A stretch of 64,000 nt of DNA from Candidatus Sulfotelmatobacter sp. (GCA_017883385.1 JADGNQ010000001.1:62001-126000), one strand, 5' to 3'; numbered from the stretch's first letter, positions 40,384-50,889 are shown. Translations and numbers: made by a program. Notes: generated by a model from the sequence alone, not told the origin.

Positions 40384-42561
40384 ATGGATTTGAAGAACGA
40401 AAGAGTGTACCCGACAGCCAGTCTCCGCCATCGGCGGACCCCTTGGCTGAGTGTCGCCATTGCTGCATTCGTTGCAAGCACGGTTCTGCCGGCGCTTGCG
40501 GCGAGCGGACAGTTCGTCGCTCACAACACACCCAACTACGTAAAAACCGCAAAGAACCTTGGAACCGAGAATCCGTCGAAGGCCATTGAGATCAGCGTGT
40601 GGTTGAATCCGCACAATCGGGCTGGGATGGACGAACTGGCGCGACAACTCTACGACCGCACCTCGCCCAACTACCGTCACTTTCTAACCCGTGCGCAGAT
40701 TGATGCGCGATTTGCGCCCACTGCCGCGGAAGCCAAGACAGTTCGAGACTATCTGGAAGCGCACAACCTAAAGGTCGTGAGATTCGGGCCCAGCAATTTC
40801 TTCGTGAGAGCCAAGGGCACGGTAGGCGACGTGGAGACGGCGTTTCACATCATGTTGAACAACTACCAGGTTCGCGGCGAAGTGATTCGCGCCAATGACC
40901 GGGATCCCTACGTCGACGGCGCTGCCGCTCCGTTGGTGCGGTCCATTTCCGGATTGGACACGGGCAAGTATCAGCATCCCATGATGGCCAAGCCAACATC
41001 GCTGCCTAAACAGAAGGCCGGCACAGCGATCGGTCTGAAGACGGCGAGCGCCCTCACGCCCGACGACTTCTTCAACAACAACTGCTTCGACGGTACGGAA
41101 ACGGACGTGTTTTCCAACAACAACAACGGTTCCTTCCCGATTGGCACGTACAAAGGCAATCACCTGAACCTGCAAAGCCTGACCAGCGCCGGTTGCGGCT
41201 ATACCCCGCCGATGATCCAGACTGCCTACAATCTCAGCGGCCTGTATGCCGAGGGATTCGACGGCTCCGGCCAAACCATCGGCATCATCGACTGGTGCGG
41301 TTCGCTGACCATTCAGAACGACGCCAACGCTTTCTCAGCCCAGTTCGGGCTGCCGGCGCTGACCTCGTCGAACTTTGCTATCACTTATATCCCGACGGCC
41401 AGCACCTGCCAGGCCGCCGACCAGGTGGAAATCAACATTGACGTAGAGTGGGCGCATGCTGTTGCCCCCGGCGCGAATATCAATCTGATCGTTCCGCCCT
41501 CGGCGACTTTCCTTGACGTGGACGAGGCTGAATTCACGGCTGTGAGCTATGGCCTTGCGAATGTCATTTCGGGGAGCTACGGCTCCGTCGAATCGTTCAC
41601 CCCGACGAGCATTCTCGAAACTGAGAACCTGATTTCCGAGATTGCTTCCATCTCGGGCATCTCCACCAACTTCTCCTCTGGCGACGATGGTGATTTCAGC
41701 TTCTTTGGCATTCCCGCCACCGTCAGCGCTCCGGCGGACTCGCCCTGGGCCACGGCCGTGGGTGGTGTCAGCCTGGCGCTGAACCCAGATAACTCCATCG
41801 CATGGCAATCCGGTTGGGGAAACAATGAAGTCTTGCTTGCGGAGGAAGGTTTCGTCTTCGATCCGCCCCTCAGCTTTGGATTCATCGGCGGTTCCGGCGG
41901 AGGTCCAAGCAACTGCGTCACCGTCGACGCCAACTTCAATTGCCTCGCTGGCTTCCCCAAGCCGTCGTTCCAGAAGAAGTTGCCCGGAAAGTATCGCCAG
42001 GTTCCGGACATTGCATGGCTGGCGGATCCGTTCACTGGAGCCGTAATCGCCATCACGGTTCCCGGCCAGGTTCCTTCACTGGTTTGGCAGGTATGGGGCG
42101 GAACGAGCGTGGCCGCGCCCATGTTCTCCGGATTGTGGGCGATTGCGAACCAGGAGGCGGGCGTTGCTCTTGGACAGGCCGCTCCCTATTTGTATTCGCT
42201 ACCTGCGGGAGCGGTTACCGACATCGTTCCCTTTGGCGCTAAGAACAACGTGACCGCGTCGATTCAAGAGTCAGCCACAGTCACGACTAAGTACACCCCG
42301 AATGAGGTATTGGGCGGCACAGCGCAAGGAAAGTACGTCAGCGCGCTGTGGGACTATCCCGCATTTCAGGATACCGCTCTTGTCATCTCGTTCGGAACCG
42401 ACTGCTCAACGGAGCCTCCTGCCGAGTTCTTCGGCACGCTCTGCACCGACCCCACCAGTCTGAAGACGAAAATAGGTTGGGACAACGTTACCGGCGTGGG
42501 AACTCCGAACGCGAAGGCGTTCGCCGATGCCTTCGCCCCAGCGCCCAACGTGAAGAAATAG
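40384..42561 (+). CDS. Exported S53 family (sedolisin/pro-kumamolisin) peptidase
   Basis: AGGAGG RBS; prodomain LDRTSPNYRHFLT-like; E-x3-D (VEINIDVEWAHAVAPGA), GGTSVAAPMFSGLWAI. Confidence 0.93.
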   Translation: MDLKNERVYPTASLRHRRTPWLSVAIAAFVASTVLPALAASGQFVAHNTPNYVKTAKNLGTENPSKAIEISVWLNPHNRAGMDELARQLYDRTSPNYRHFLTRAQIDARFAPTAAEAKTVRDYLEAHNLKVVRFGPSNFFVRAKGTVGDVETAFHIMLNNYQVRGEVIRANDRDPYVDGAAAPLVRSISGLDTGKYQHPMMAKPTSLPKQKAGTAIGLKTASALTPDDFFNNNCFDGTETDVFSNNNNGSFPIGTYKGNHLNLQSLTSAGCGYTPPMIQTAYNLSGLYAEGFDGSGQTIGIIDWCGSLTIQNDANAFSAQFGLPALTSSNFAITYIPTASTCQAADQVEINIDVEWAHAVAPGANINLIVPPSATFLDVDEAEFTAVSYGLANVISGSYGSVESFTPTSILETENLISEIASISGISTNFSSGDDGDFSFFGIPATVSAPADSPWATAVGGVSLALNPDNSIAWQSGWGNNEVLLAEEGFVFDPPLSFGFIGGSGGGPSNCVTVDANFNCLAGFPKPSFQKKLPGKYRQVPDIAWLADPFTGAVIAITVPGQVPSLVWQVWGGTSVAAPMFSGLWAIANQEAGVALGQAAPYLYSLPAGAVTDIVPFGAKNNVTASIQESATVTTKYTPNEVLGGTAQGKYVSALWDYPAFQDTALVISFGTDCSTEPPAEFFGTLCTDPTSLKTKIGWDNVTGVGTPNAKAFADAFAPAPNVKK

Positions 42562-42583
42562 TTGAAGGTGTCGCTGTTACACG

Positions 42584-42619
42584 GCCTCCGCTGCCCCTTC
42601 GGGCGGCGGAGGCATTTTT
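42584..42619 (+). terminator. Rho-independent terminator of the S53 peptidase gene
   Basis: GCCTCCGCTGCCC-CTTC-GGGCGGCGGAGGC followed by ATTTTTC. Confidence 0.85.
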
Positions 42620-42791
42620 CTTGTGGTCGAGGAACCAATCGAGGCTGGACGTCTCATGAATCGTTATAGGAAGTGAATCGCCGGGGAAAGGGCACGGCTA
42701 GCTGTTCCGTCATTAGCCAATAAGAACGCGAGCTTGGGCGCTGTCAAGCCCGGCTGACTCCGTCCCGCGCGGTCGAAGGCGGACGCAGCCT

Positions 42792-43772
42792 TTATCTGTG
42801 GCAGTTGAAGATCAGATCCGATGCGATCGTCTGCGCTCCGTCGAGAACGTCGGGGATTGAGTGCGGTGCATCCGCCATGCAGCCGTAGCTCGTGGGTTGC
42901 GCGATCCGCGACTGGTAGTTCAATCCCTGCCGAATTGCAGAGGATGTGTCCAAGCCCCCGAAGAGAAAACGTATCTTCGTATTTGGATAGCTCAGGACCG
43001 CATCGGGTGAAGTCACCGAATCGAAAAGAAACTGTTCCTGATCTTGCGTGCCGTGGGTCTGCAAGTCGGTGGAGCAGTACGGCCCTGGGTATGCGGGATC
43101 GACGTAGTCGATCGCATTCGTCTTACCCACTCCCATTCTGACGTCCGCTCCCGAACAATACTCAACCGCGGGCGCCACGTTGTTGATGCAGGCATAGTCC
43201 ACGCGATTGAAGGGCGGGCCACTTGTCATTTCGGCAAACGACAGAAACTTCCCCAGCCCGTAGTGGGCCAGCCCCTCGCCGATGATTTGTCCACCGGCGG
43301 AGTTGCCGGTCGCGCACAGCGGCGCGCCTTCAGTCTGGTTGTCATAGACCCACTGAACGACGGTCGCATAGCGGCAGCTCGCTACTCGAACTCCCAGGCC
43401 TGCGGCGTCGTACTCCCAGCCCGGACTGGTTGAGAACGGCTGCCCAAAAGTCAATTCGACTGCCGTAAACCTCGCGTTGACTACGTCCCGGACAGTGGAC
43501 GGGCCATATTTATAGGCCTCATAAAGGGCTGTTACGTCGCCGCCGCTGGTGAAGATGACCGTGCCATGCGAGTGGCGCGAGGGCGCGATGACTTTGACGT
43601 AAGCCGTGTAATCCGGGATCTGCGGGCAAGTGATGTCAAGAGCGTAGCAAACAGTTGCCCTCAGGCCGCTGGCCGGACAGCTTACCGGAGAAGCCTTGAT
43701 GGTACCCAGTTGATCTTGCGCAGCAGCGAATGAACCCAGGAGTAAGAAGAACGCCAGCGCGGCCAGTTTCAT
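42792..43772 (-). CDS. Exported alpha/beta-hydrolase-like protein
   Basis: Signal peptide; nucleophile-elbow-like ATGNSAGGQIIGEGL; DAPHSIPDVL near C-terminus. Confidence 0.72.
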   Translation of the reverse strand: MKLAALAFFLLLGSFAAAQDQLGTIKASPVSCPASGLRATVCYALDITCPQIPDYTAYVKVIAPSRHSHGTVIFTSGGDVTALYEAYKYGPSTVRDVVNARFTAVELTFGQPFSTSPGWEYDAAGLGVRVASCRYATVVQWVYDNQTEGAPLCATGNSAGGQIIGEGLAHYGLGKFLSFAEMTSGPPFNRVDYACINNVAPAVEYCSGADVRMGVGKTNAIDYVDPAYPGPYCSTDLQTHGTQDQEQFLFDSVTSPDAVLSYPNTKIRFLFGGLDTSSAIRQGLNYQSRIAQPTSYGCMADAPHSIPDVLDGAQTIASDLIFNCHR

Positions 43773-44039
43773 TTTCCGCCATCCTCACACACGAAGTTTT
43801 TGCCTGATCCCCAGTTCCTGTGGCAGTGAACTTTCACAGCAAACGAGTGCAGGCTTGCCCTTGGAAGTCTCGGGGAGAAGGTGCTAGCCGTACTGGAGAC
43901 TCAAACCATCCAGCAGTGGAAGCACAAACAGCGGGCCATCCAGCTTTGCCTGGCATCTTAGCATGGTTCCACGGAGGTGAATCTAGCCGGAAAGTGCCAT
44001 TCCGCTCAATAAAGAGAGAGTGAAAGAACTTGCGACTGC

Positions 44040-45887
44040 CTAGCGCGACGCTGCCCCGCTTGCGCTCGGTGGAGCCACCTGCTGGCGCAGGAACTGCTGC
44101 GCGGCCTTCGCATCGAGGGGCTGGGAGAAGTAATAGCCTTGCCCAAGTTCGCATCCCAATTCGCGCAGGCGCTCAACCTGCCTGGGGGTCTCGATGCCCT
44201 CGGCGATTAGTTTCAGATTCATCTTGTGAGCCAGGGTGATGATCAGCTCAACCACGTCGGAGGCGGAGCGGTCGGTTTGCATTTCCCTGACCAGCGACCG
44301 GTCAATCTTCAGGGCGTCCACGGGAAACTGCCACAGGCCACGGAGCGAAGCAGACCCGATGCCGAAATCGTCGAGGATCACGCCAATTCCCATGTGCTTG
44401 AGGTGCGAGAGCACAGTGATGGTAAGTTTGGGATCGGCGGCGGCAACGCTCTCTGTCATTTCCAGTTGAAGCCGTGCAGGATCGACGCCCGTCTGTCGCA
44501 GGGTGTCCTGAATGTCACTCGCCAACCGTGCATCGGCAAACTGCCGCGCCGAAACGTTCACAGTAATGTTCACGGGTTGCTCGGAGAAATGATTGACCTC
44601 CCACTCCCGCGATTGCCGGCAGGCTTGGAGCATCAGCCAGTGCCCAATGGAGACGAGGATGCCGGAGTCCTCCGCTGCCTCGATGAACCGATATGGAGAA
44701 ATCAATCCCTGCGTGGGATGTTCCCAGCGCAATAGCGCCTCAAGGCTCACGATGCGGCGCGTGTCGAGTTGCACGACGGGCTGGTAGTGAACGCGGAACT
44801 GGCGCTCGGCGATCGCCGCGCGCAAGTCAGCTTCCAGCCGCAACCGGCCGACGGCGCGGGTGTGCATGGCTTCATCAAAGACTTCGCAGCGCGATCCGCC
44901 CAGCGCCTTGGCGCGGCGCATGGCCACATCGGCATCCTTCAAGACGTCCTCGGGCTTCTCGTGCACCAAAGCACTCAGGGCAATGCCGATGCTCATTGAA
45001 GCCCGCACCTCCTTCGAATCGACGAAGAAGGGTTCAGCCACGGCTTCCTGAATCCTTTTTGCCACCCGCAAGGCATCGCTGGGATCGCCGACGGAGTCGA
45101 GCAGGATCGCGAATTCATCACCTCCCAATCGCGACAGCAGGGCTTCCGCGGAGGAGCTATTACTCGCACCGCGTGCGATTGTGTCGTCTTGTCGCAAACA
45201 GGCGCCGATCCGGCGGCCGATTTCCTGTAGCACATGATCGCCCGCACCTGTTCCCATAGTTTCGTTGAAGACTTTAAAGTGGTCGAGGTTTGCGAGTAAC
45301 AGGGAATATTGGTGGCCAGCGTCGCGCCGCGTGCGCACAAACGCGCGCTGCAGTCGGTCAAGGACCAACCTCCGGTTGGGCAGGCCAGTCAGGGGATCGT
45401 GAAAAAGATTGTGCTCGAGCTGCATTTCCGCCCGCTTGCGCTCGGTGATGTCGCGATTCACGATGACCAGCTTCGCGACTTCCCCGCGGGCGTCGCGGAT
45501 CGTACTGGCCAATGACTCCAGTACTCGCCAGCTGCCATCTTTGTGCTTGATCCGGTACTCGAGCCGTTTTCCGACTCCGGTCTCGCGCGCTTCTCGAGCG
45601 GCCTCGAGCACCTGGAAGCGATCGTCGGGATGGATCTGCTCGAAAGCAGAAGTCTCACCGAGTTCCGCCGCGGAATAGCCGAGGATTCTCTTGTATGCCG
45701 GACTGTTGTACAGGCGCCGTCCTTTTACGTCGACCAAAGCGATCATGTCGGCAGCGTTCTCGGTGACGATTTGGAATAACTCCTCGCGTTTCCTGGAGGC
45801 CCGATGGATCCAGTAAATTTGGCACTGCTGGTATATGACCAGGATGGTCAACGCCCCGAGCGGCATCCAGAACCATTGCAGCAGCAT
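44040..45887 (-). CDS. Membrane-anchored PAS-GGDEF-EAL protein
   Basis: PAS (VTENAADMIALVDVKGRRLYNSPAYKRILGYS), RLGGDEFAILLD, LEALLRWEHPTQGLISPYRFIEAAEDSG, DDFGIGSASL. Confidence 0.95.
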   Translation of the reverse strand: MLLQWFWMPLGALTILVIYQQCQIYWIHRASRKREELFQIVTENAADMIALVDVKGRRLYNSPAYKRILGYSAAELGETSAFEQIHPDDRFQVLEAAREARETGVGKRLEYRIKHKDGSWRVLESLASTIRDARGEVAKLVIVNRDITERKRAEMQLEHNLFHDPLTGLPNRRLVLDRLQRAFVRTRRDAGHQYSLLLANLDHFKVFNETMGTGAGDHVLQEIGRRIGACLRQDDTIARGASNSSSAEALLSRLGGDEFAILLDSVGDPSDALRVAKRIQEAVAEPFFVDSKEVRASMSIGIALSALVHEKPEDVLKDADVAMRRAKALGGSRCEVFDEAMHTRAVGRLRLEADLRAAIAERQFRVHYQPVVQLDTRRIVSLEALLRWEHPTQGLISPYRFIEAAEDSGILVSIGHWLMLQACRQSREWEVNHFSEQPVNITVNVSARQFADARLASDIQDTLRQTGVDPARLQLEMTESVAAADPKLTITVLSHLKHMGIGVILDDFGIGSASLRGLWQFPVDALKIDRSLVREMQTDRSASDVVELIITLAHKMNLKLIAEGIETPRQVERLRELGCELGQGYYFSQPLDAKAAQQFLRQQVAPPSASGAASR

Positions 45888-46068
45888 GCAAACTTCTCCT
45901 GAGAAGACATATCGGCTGCATGCCGCGGAAACTTGAATTGAGAATTGGCTGGAGTTTTGCCCAGTTCAAGACGCCGCAGGTTGTGGAAATCACCCGAAAA
46001 TAAAGTCTGAAGACGGTGCCAAAACCTCGTTCGCGGAGTTGTTCCGTTCTGGGAAATCCCAGTTCCAA

Positions 46069-46190
46069 GGGGGTACCCCCCTCCCCCACCCCCTCCGAAA
46101 GCCTTGATTGGCGCGGGGTTTGCAAGAATGGTCTGCAAAATCTTGAGCCCCAAGGGTTTAGAGGTCAAAATCTTGACAACAAAGGAGTTA
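46069..46190. repeat. Intergenic repeat cluster: GGGGGTACCCCC palindrome plus three approximate AAAATCTTGA-type 24-mers
   Basis: Palindrome 46069-46080; related units begin at 46098, 46137 and 46167. Confidence 0.7.
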
Positions 46191-46449
46191 AGCCCTCTGC
46201 CGCCGTTTCTTTGTGCACCGCCTCCGCCTTGACGATGATCTGCCTCCTTGCCTGTGGATGGCAAGGTTAGATGTCACAAGTTAAGTTGCGGCAGTCTCCG
46301 GGTTGCCCGTCATCCGCCCGCAATCGGCAAGCTCCAGATGGAGTTTCCAACTTCCCACAAGAGGATTTCTGGAGAGTCTGGAAAAGTTTACTTCTCGGGT
46401 AAGTGGGTTAATCAGGTCATAGCGTTGGTCATCGGGTAGTCTGTTTCTC

Positions 46450-47655
46450 TTATCGCACGTCATCAAAGAAAGGGCCGCCCCAATCGAGCCCCTTCATCCG
46501 CAGTTCGGCCTTTTGTATCGGTGGCAGATTGTCCTCGGGCTTATCCAAGTAGAAGTAGGCACAACTCGACCAATCGTCCTGTCTCTCAAAGAGTCCAAAG
46601 GATCCCTTTTCTCGCTCCACGAGGCCGACGCCGGCCTTGTAGATTGGAACGCCGGTATTGTACAGAGGGTCTTCGGCACTGGTTTGTAATGTATGACCGA
46701 TTTGCTGAATCGTGACACGGATATCATTGCGGAAGTAGATCGGGTCGGGAATGTGGTACCGATAGAATGCATATCGCATTTTCGAGCTATCTGCGACAAG
46801 CGTACCCTGGAAGAGATTGGAGTATTGCTTTTGTACTGCCCACCCAGTCCCCGCGTAATCTTCCGAACCGGTCCCAGCCAAGGTGGGCCATTCGCGGTCG
46901 CCATCGAGATAGACTTTAACCTCTCCCTCTCCCCACCATTTATCAAAATAGAGTTTCCGATTGCCTTGCATCCCAAGGTTTGCTCCGAGGAAACGCCCTT
47001 TCCCCAGGGTCCTCGGAAGGATCTCAAAGTCCTTCTGCATTTCAGTAGGGTTTTCACGCCGGAAATGGGCATGAAAGTAGAGAACGCTGGCATCATGTTT
47101 GTCGCCCAGGGTGTAATCGACGTCATAGAAGAAAAGCGCGAGATCCTTACCACTCTCGTTGGTCACCACGATTTTCATACCTGTCCGGAAGGGCATGGGA
47201 ATGTAGCAGTTGAAGCTTTTCCCTTCAGGGCTAGAAAAAAACGCAGACTGGAAAGCGACCATCTGCCCAAGCCCGAGCCCGAAGAAGTCACCCAGCGGCG
47301 CGCTTACCGCTGGCTTGATCGCTCCATCCCAGAACATCTCAATCTTCAACCCTCTGAGCATGGCAGGACTTCGGTCGTTGATCGTGACCCAGATCCTACG
47401 GACTGTGCCACTGGACCCACGGATCTCCGCCAGCGTGACTTGCTCTCCCGCCTTGATCGGAACTGCTGGTAGGCCCTTTCGTCCGCCGTCGGTCTGAGCG
47501 CCCTTGCCCTTCTCGCCTCCTGGATTCTCCGCGCTGGCCCATCGTGTTTGAACCCCATCGGGCAGAGTATAAAGAGATTGTGCCGCCGCCTTGCTCAGGG
47601 AGCAGCCTGCCATCAAAAGCAGTGTGATGCCGAGACGAATCTTGCGAAATTGCAT
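46450..47655 (-). CDS. Exported DUF2961 (GH172-like) protein
   Basis: GTVRRIWVTIND, LRGLKIEMFWDGAIKPAVSAPLGDFFGLGLG, LAGTGSEDYAGTGW, YRYHIPDPIYF. Start MQFRKIRLG at 47655. Confidence 0.9.
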   Translation of the reverse strand: MQFRKIRLGITLLLMAGCSLSKAAAQSLYTLPDGVQTRWASAENPGGEKGKGAQTDGGRKGLPAVPIKAGEQVTLAEIRGSSGTVRRIWVTINDRSPAMLRGLKIEMFWDGAIKPAVSAPLGDFFGLGLGQMVAFQSAFFSSPEGKSFNCYIPMPFRTGMKIVVTNESGKDLALFFYDVDYTLGDKHDASVLYFHAHFRRENPTEMQKDFEILPRTLGKGRFLGANLGMQGNRKLYFDKWWGEGEVKVYLDGDREWPTLAGTGSEDYAGTGWAVQKQYSNLFQGTLVADSSKMRYAFYRYHIPDPIYFRNDIRVTIQQIGHTLQTSAEDPLYNTGVPIYKAGVGLVEREKGSFGLFERQDDWSSCAYFYLDKPEDNLPPIQKAELRMKGLDWGGPFFDDVR

Positions 47656-47875
47656 CTTGGTCCTCGCAGTGACAGCCTGAGCGATGCTAAGGCTTACGAA
47701 CTGAGTAGCATAGTAAAAATGCGACATGCGCTGATGCTGCCACTGAGCGGTCTCTTGGCGTCTCGTCAAAGCCGCCGGTTCTCTCGTCGAGTCGCGGAGA
47801 GATCGGCTGCAGGCCCGCCCTGGCGCAGGAGCAGAGAGCACGAATTGGTCCCGGACGCAGAGTGCGGGGAAGTTA

Positions 47876-48714
47876 GTGCCGCGCTACACTCTATGGATGC
47901 TTCGCCCCGCAGAACCCGCTCAACGATTGAGCCGATACGTGCGGAAGTACGTTCATGTGGAGTCTTCTCTCGCTGACTCGGTCCTGTTTTGGCCGATTCC
48001 CGCGCGAAGCGTGACATGCATTGAGTTCACGTTCGGTGATCCATATCGGATCCATCATGCGGATGGCTCGGGTTTGGAGATCCCGTATCCGTCTACGCTA
48101 ATTGGGGCCAAGACTTGCCAGCGGATTCGGCTGGAGTTGCACGGGCACGTCGAGACGTTTGTGATCCTGTTTCAGCCTACAGGTCTTCAGCGGCTATTCT
48201 CTTTGCCCGGCGGAGTGATTGTGAATGAGCACTACGAAGCCGATATGGTGCTCGGCCCGGCAATGGCGCATCTTTGGTTACAGCTTGGAGAGACGAAATC
48301 GTTCGCGGAACGTATCGTGATTGCCGATGCCTTTTTAGCTGCGCTAATTCCGCGTGTTGATGACGCACCCTGCGTTGATGCTGCAGGCAACAGATCGTTT
48401 CGAACCAGGGCCGTGTGCGAATTCTGGATCTTGCCAGCCACGCCGGTCTCGGCTTGCGTCAGTTCGAGCGGCGGTTCGACGATGATATAGGCATCAGTCC
48501 CAAGCTCTATGCCCGCATCGTCAGGTTCGAAGCCGCAATTCGGAAAAGAACCGTTGCCTCCTGCGTCAACTGGACGACAATTGCGCACGAACTTGGGTAC
48601 CACGACCAGATGCACATGATTCACGATTTCCAACTACTGTCCGGCGAAAGCCCAACGCCATTGGCCCCACATTTGGAGTATCTTAGCTCAGTCGCCGCGC
48701 GACCACAGGCGTGA
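47876..48714 (+). pseudogene. AraC-family transcriptional regulator split by a frameshift
   Basis: 47876..48490 carries the N-terminal sensor-like part; the HTH part (VRILDLASHAGLGLRQFERRFDDDIGISPKLYARIVRFEAAI) continues in another frame from 48415. Confidence 0.75.
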
Positions 48715-49016
48715 CTCCAGCTATTCAGGTACCAATCAGCATCTCGATGGCCGGGCCCCCTTATCGGTGATTATCCCATTTCTGAGCGTGTTGTCGGCGA
48801 CTGGGAAACTGGCCCAATACATGACGCAGGCGAGGTTGCCTTCTTTAGGATTTCAATCTCGCGGTTCGGCACGTCAGGAGACGTGTTCCGGAAGAGCGGG
48901 CGCGGTACTGACAGGAGTTCTGACTGAGATTGCGTCGAGGATGAGGCAATCTCGAAGTTTTGCATGTCACGGTACGGGCGGCGACAAGCGCCTGGTCGGC
49001 GTTCCATAATGTCCGC

Positions 49017-49391
49017 ATGTCTCCGAATCCGTCTGTCCGCCGCCTGAAGACCTACACCGGTGCCCAGGGATATGTCTACCAGTACTACTTCGTTGGCAAA
49101 CGTCCCGCGCTGGTCGACGATCCCGAAGCTCCCGCCACCGAATTTGTCTTCGACGTTACTTCCGACCGCAAGCTGACCTACTCTGTGAGTGTCTTTCTCC
49201 CGGAAGGCCCACGGGAGGCATGGAGACAGGCTCATGCCCGTCCACTGAATGATGCCGAGCAGTACGCCGCGGTCAAACTCCGCCTCTTCCGCGCTTTTGA
49301 TGAACTCGAAGATGTGAAGGGGCACGGACGCCGCTTGAGCATCGATACGGGTTTGCTCGAAGAAGCGTTGGCCAGCCTGGGTGTGGAGTGA
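49017..49391 (+). CDS. Hypothetical protein
   Basis: ATG at 49017 (MSPNPSVRRLKTYTGAQGYVYQYYFVGKRP...), coherent 124-aa frame. Confidence 0.65.
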   Translation: MSPNPSVRRLKTYTGAQGYVYQYYFVGKRPALVDDPEAPATEFVFDVTSDRKLTYSVSVFLPEGPREAWRQAHARPLNDAEQYAAVKLRLFRAFDELEDVKGHGRRLSIDTGLLEEALASLGVE

Positions 49392-49425
49392 GGCCGCCTA
49401 CCGGTAGGGTTTGAGTGGAACATCT

Positions 49426-49665
49426 GTATCAGGGCATGCGTTCAGGGACGCCGCGCGAGCGCAGCGCCTGAAGGCGTGATTGATTCGCCAGCATTTACGC
49501 TATGCCTGAAGGCATAGCCTGATACGAATCGTGCGTTCCTTCGCAACCTCTCTAGCCGCTGGACCTGCTTCGCCACGGCTGCAGCGGCTTCAAGCCGTTT
49601 GGGGTCTCGTGTGATCCGGCGGCATCGCTAAAGCGGGGCCTTGATACGAAGCCCTGATACGAAGC
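49426..49665. repeat. Intergenic palindromic repeat cluster bounded by GTATCAGGGC / GCCCTGATAC
   Basis: 10-bp arms 49426-49435 and 49651-49660; internal hairpin GCTATGCC-TGAA-GGCATAGC (49499-49518); repeated TGATACGAA. Confidence 0.75.
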
Positions 49666-49755
49666 AACGTTGGGGGGTGAAGATTTATTTGCACCGCACT
49701 CGAAGTCTTGATCAGTCTCGTATCACAGCATATAACTGCAAGCGGAGTCCTCACT

Positions 49756-50889
49756 GTGAAGATATTCAAATCCATTTTCATGGCGGCATTCTTGGTGGTG
49801 CTGGGCCTATGCCCAAGCGCGGCGTGGGCGCAGACCGCGCGCTGGTCCGAGCAGAAGGCGAACGATTGGTACGCGCAGCAGCCCTGGCTGGTGGGCAGCA
49901 ACTACGTCCCCAAGTCCGCGATCAACGAGTTGGAGATGTGGCAGGAGGCCACCTTTGATCCCGCGCAGATCGACAGGGAACTTGGCTGGGCCGAAGCCAT
50001 GGGGATGAACACCATGCGGGTGTTTCTCCACGACCTGCTCTGGCAGCAGGATGCCGCGGGTTTTCGCAAGCGCATGGACCAGTTCTTGACGATTGCATCG
50101 CGGCATCACATCCGCCCGTTGCTCGTGCTTTTCGATTCCTGCTGGGACCCGCTGCCGCGATTGGGTCCGCAACATGCTCCCGTGCCCGGGGTACATAATT
50201 CCGGCTGGGTGCAAAGTCCGGGCGCGAAAGCGCTGGCCGACTCCAGCCAGTATCCGCGGCTGAAGGCGTACGTGCAGGGAGTTGTAGGAGCGTTCGCAAA
50301 AGACGACCGCATCCTGGGGTGGGACATCTGGAACGAGCCTGGATCGTATGGTGGCGGTGATTACGCGAAGTCGGAACTGAAGGAGCCGGACAAGATCGGC
50401 CGCGTGACTGCGCTTCTGCCCCAAGCGTTTGCGTGGGCGCGGGAGATGAATCCCAGCCAGCCGCTCACCAGCGGCGTCTGGGACATCGATACTTCCAAAG
50501 ACGAATCGGCACCCGATGAGATTGAGCGCATTCAGTTGCGCGAGTCCGATGTGATCACGTTTCACAACTACAGCTGGCCCGAGTCCTTCAAAAGCGAAGT
50601 CGCCTGGCTGAGGCGATTCCATCGGCCTGTGATCTGCACCGAATACATGGCTCGCTCCGTCGGCAGCACATTCGACGCGATTCTGCCCATCGCGAAACAG
50701 GAGCGGGTCGGGGCCATCAACTGGGGATTCGTCGCGGGCAAAACACAGACTTATTTTCCGTGGGAGTCGTGGCAGCATCCCTACGTTCACGACCAGCCGC
50801 CGGTCTGGTTTCACGAAGTGCTGCGTTCCGATGGAACTCCATACCGGCAAGCGGAAGTGGATCTGATCCGGCAACTTACGGGCAAGTAA
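49756..50889 (+). CDS. Exported glycoside hydrolase (GH5/cellulase-like TIM barrel)
   Basis: GTG start with signal peptide; MGMNTMRVFLHDLLW, ILGWDIWNEPG, VICTEYMARS, GAINWGFVAGKTQT. Confidence 0.85.
   Translation: MKIFKSIFMAAFLVVLGLCPSAAWAQTARWSEQKANDWYAQQPWLVGSNYVPKSAINELEMWQEATFDPAQIDRELGWAEAMGMNTMRVFLHDLLWQQDAAGFRKRMDQFLTIASRHHIRPLLVLFDSCWDPLPRLGPQHAPVPGVHNSGWVQSPGAKALADSSQYPRLKAYVQGVVGAFAKDDRILGWDIWNEPGSYGGGDYAKSELKEPDKIGRVTALLPQAFAWAREMNPSQPLTSGVWDIDTSKDESAPDEIERIQLRESDVITFHNYSWPESFKSEVAWLRRFHRPVICTEYMARSVGSTFDAILPIAKQERVGAINWGFVAGKTQTYFPWESWQHPYVHDQPPVWFHEVLRSDGTPYRQAEVDLIRQLTGK

Noticed and set aside
48771-49325. 184-aa minus-strand ORF
   Set aside because: Overlaps a more coherent plus-strand gene (49017-49391); no family motif seen.
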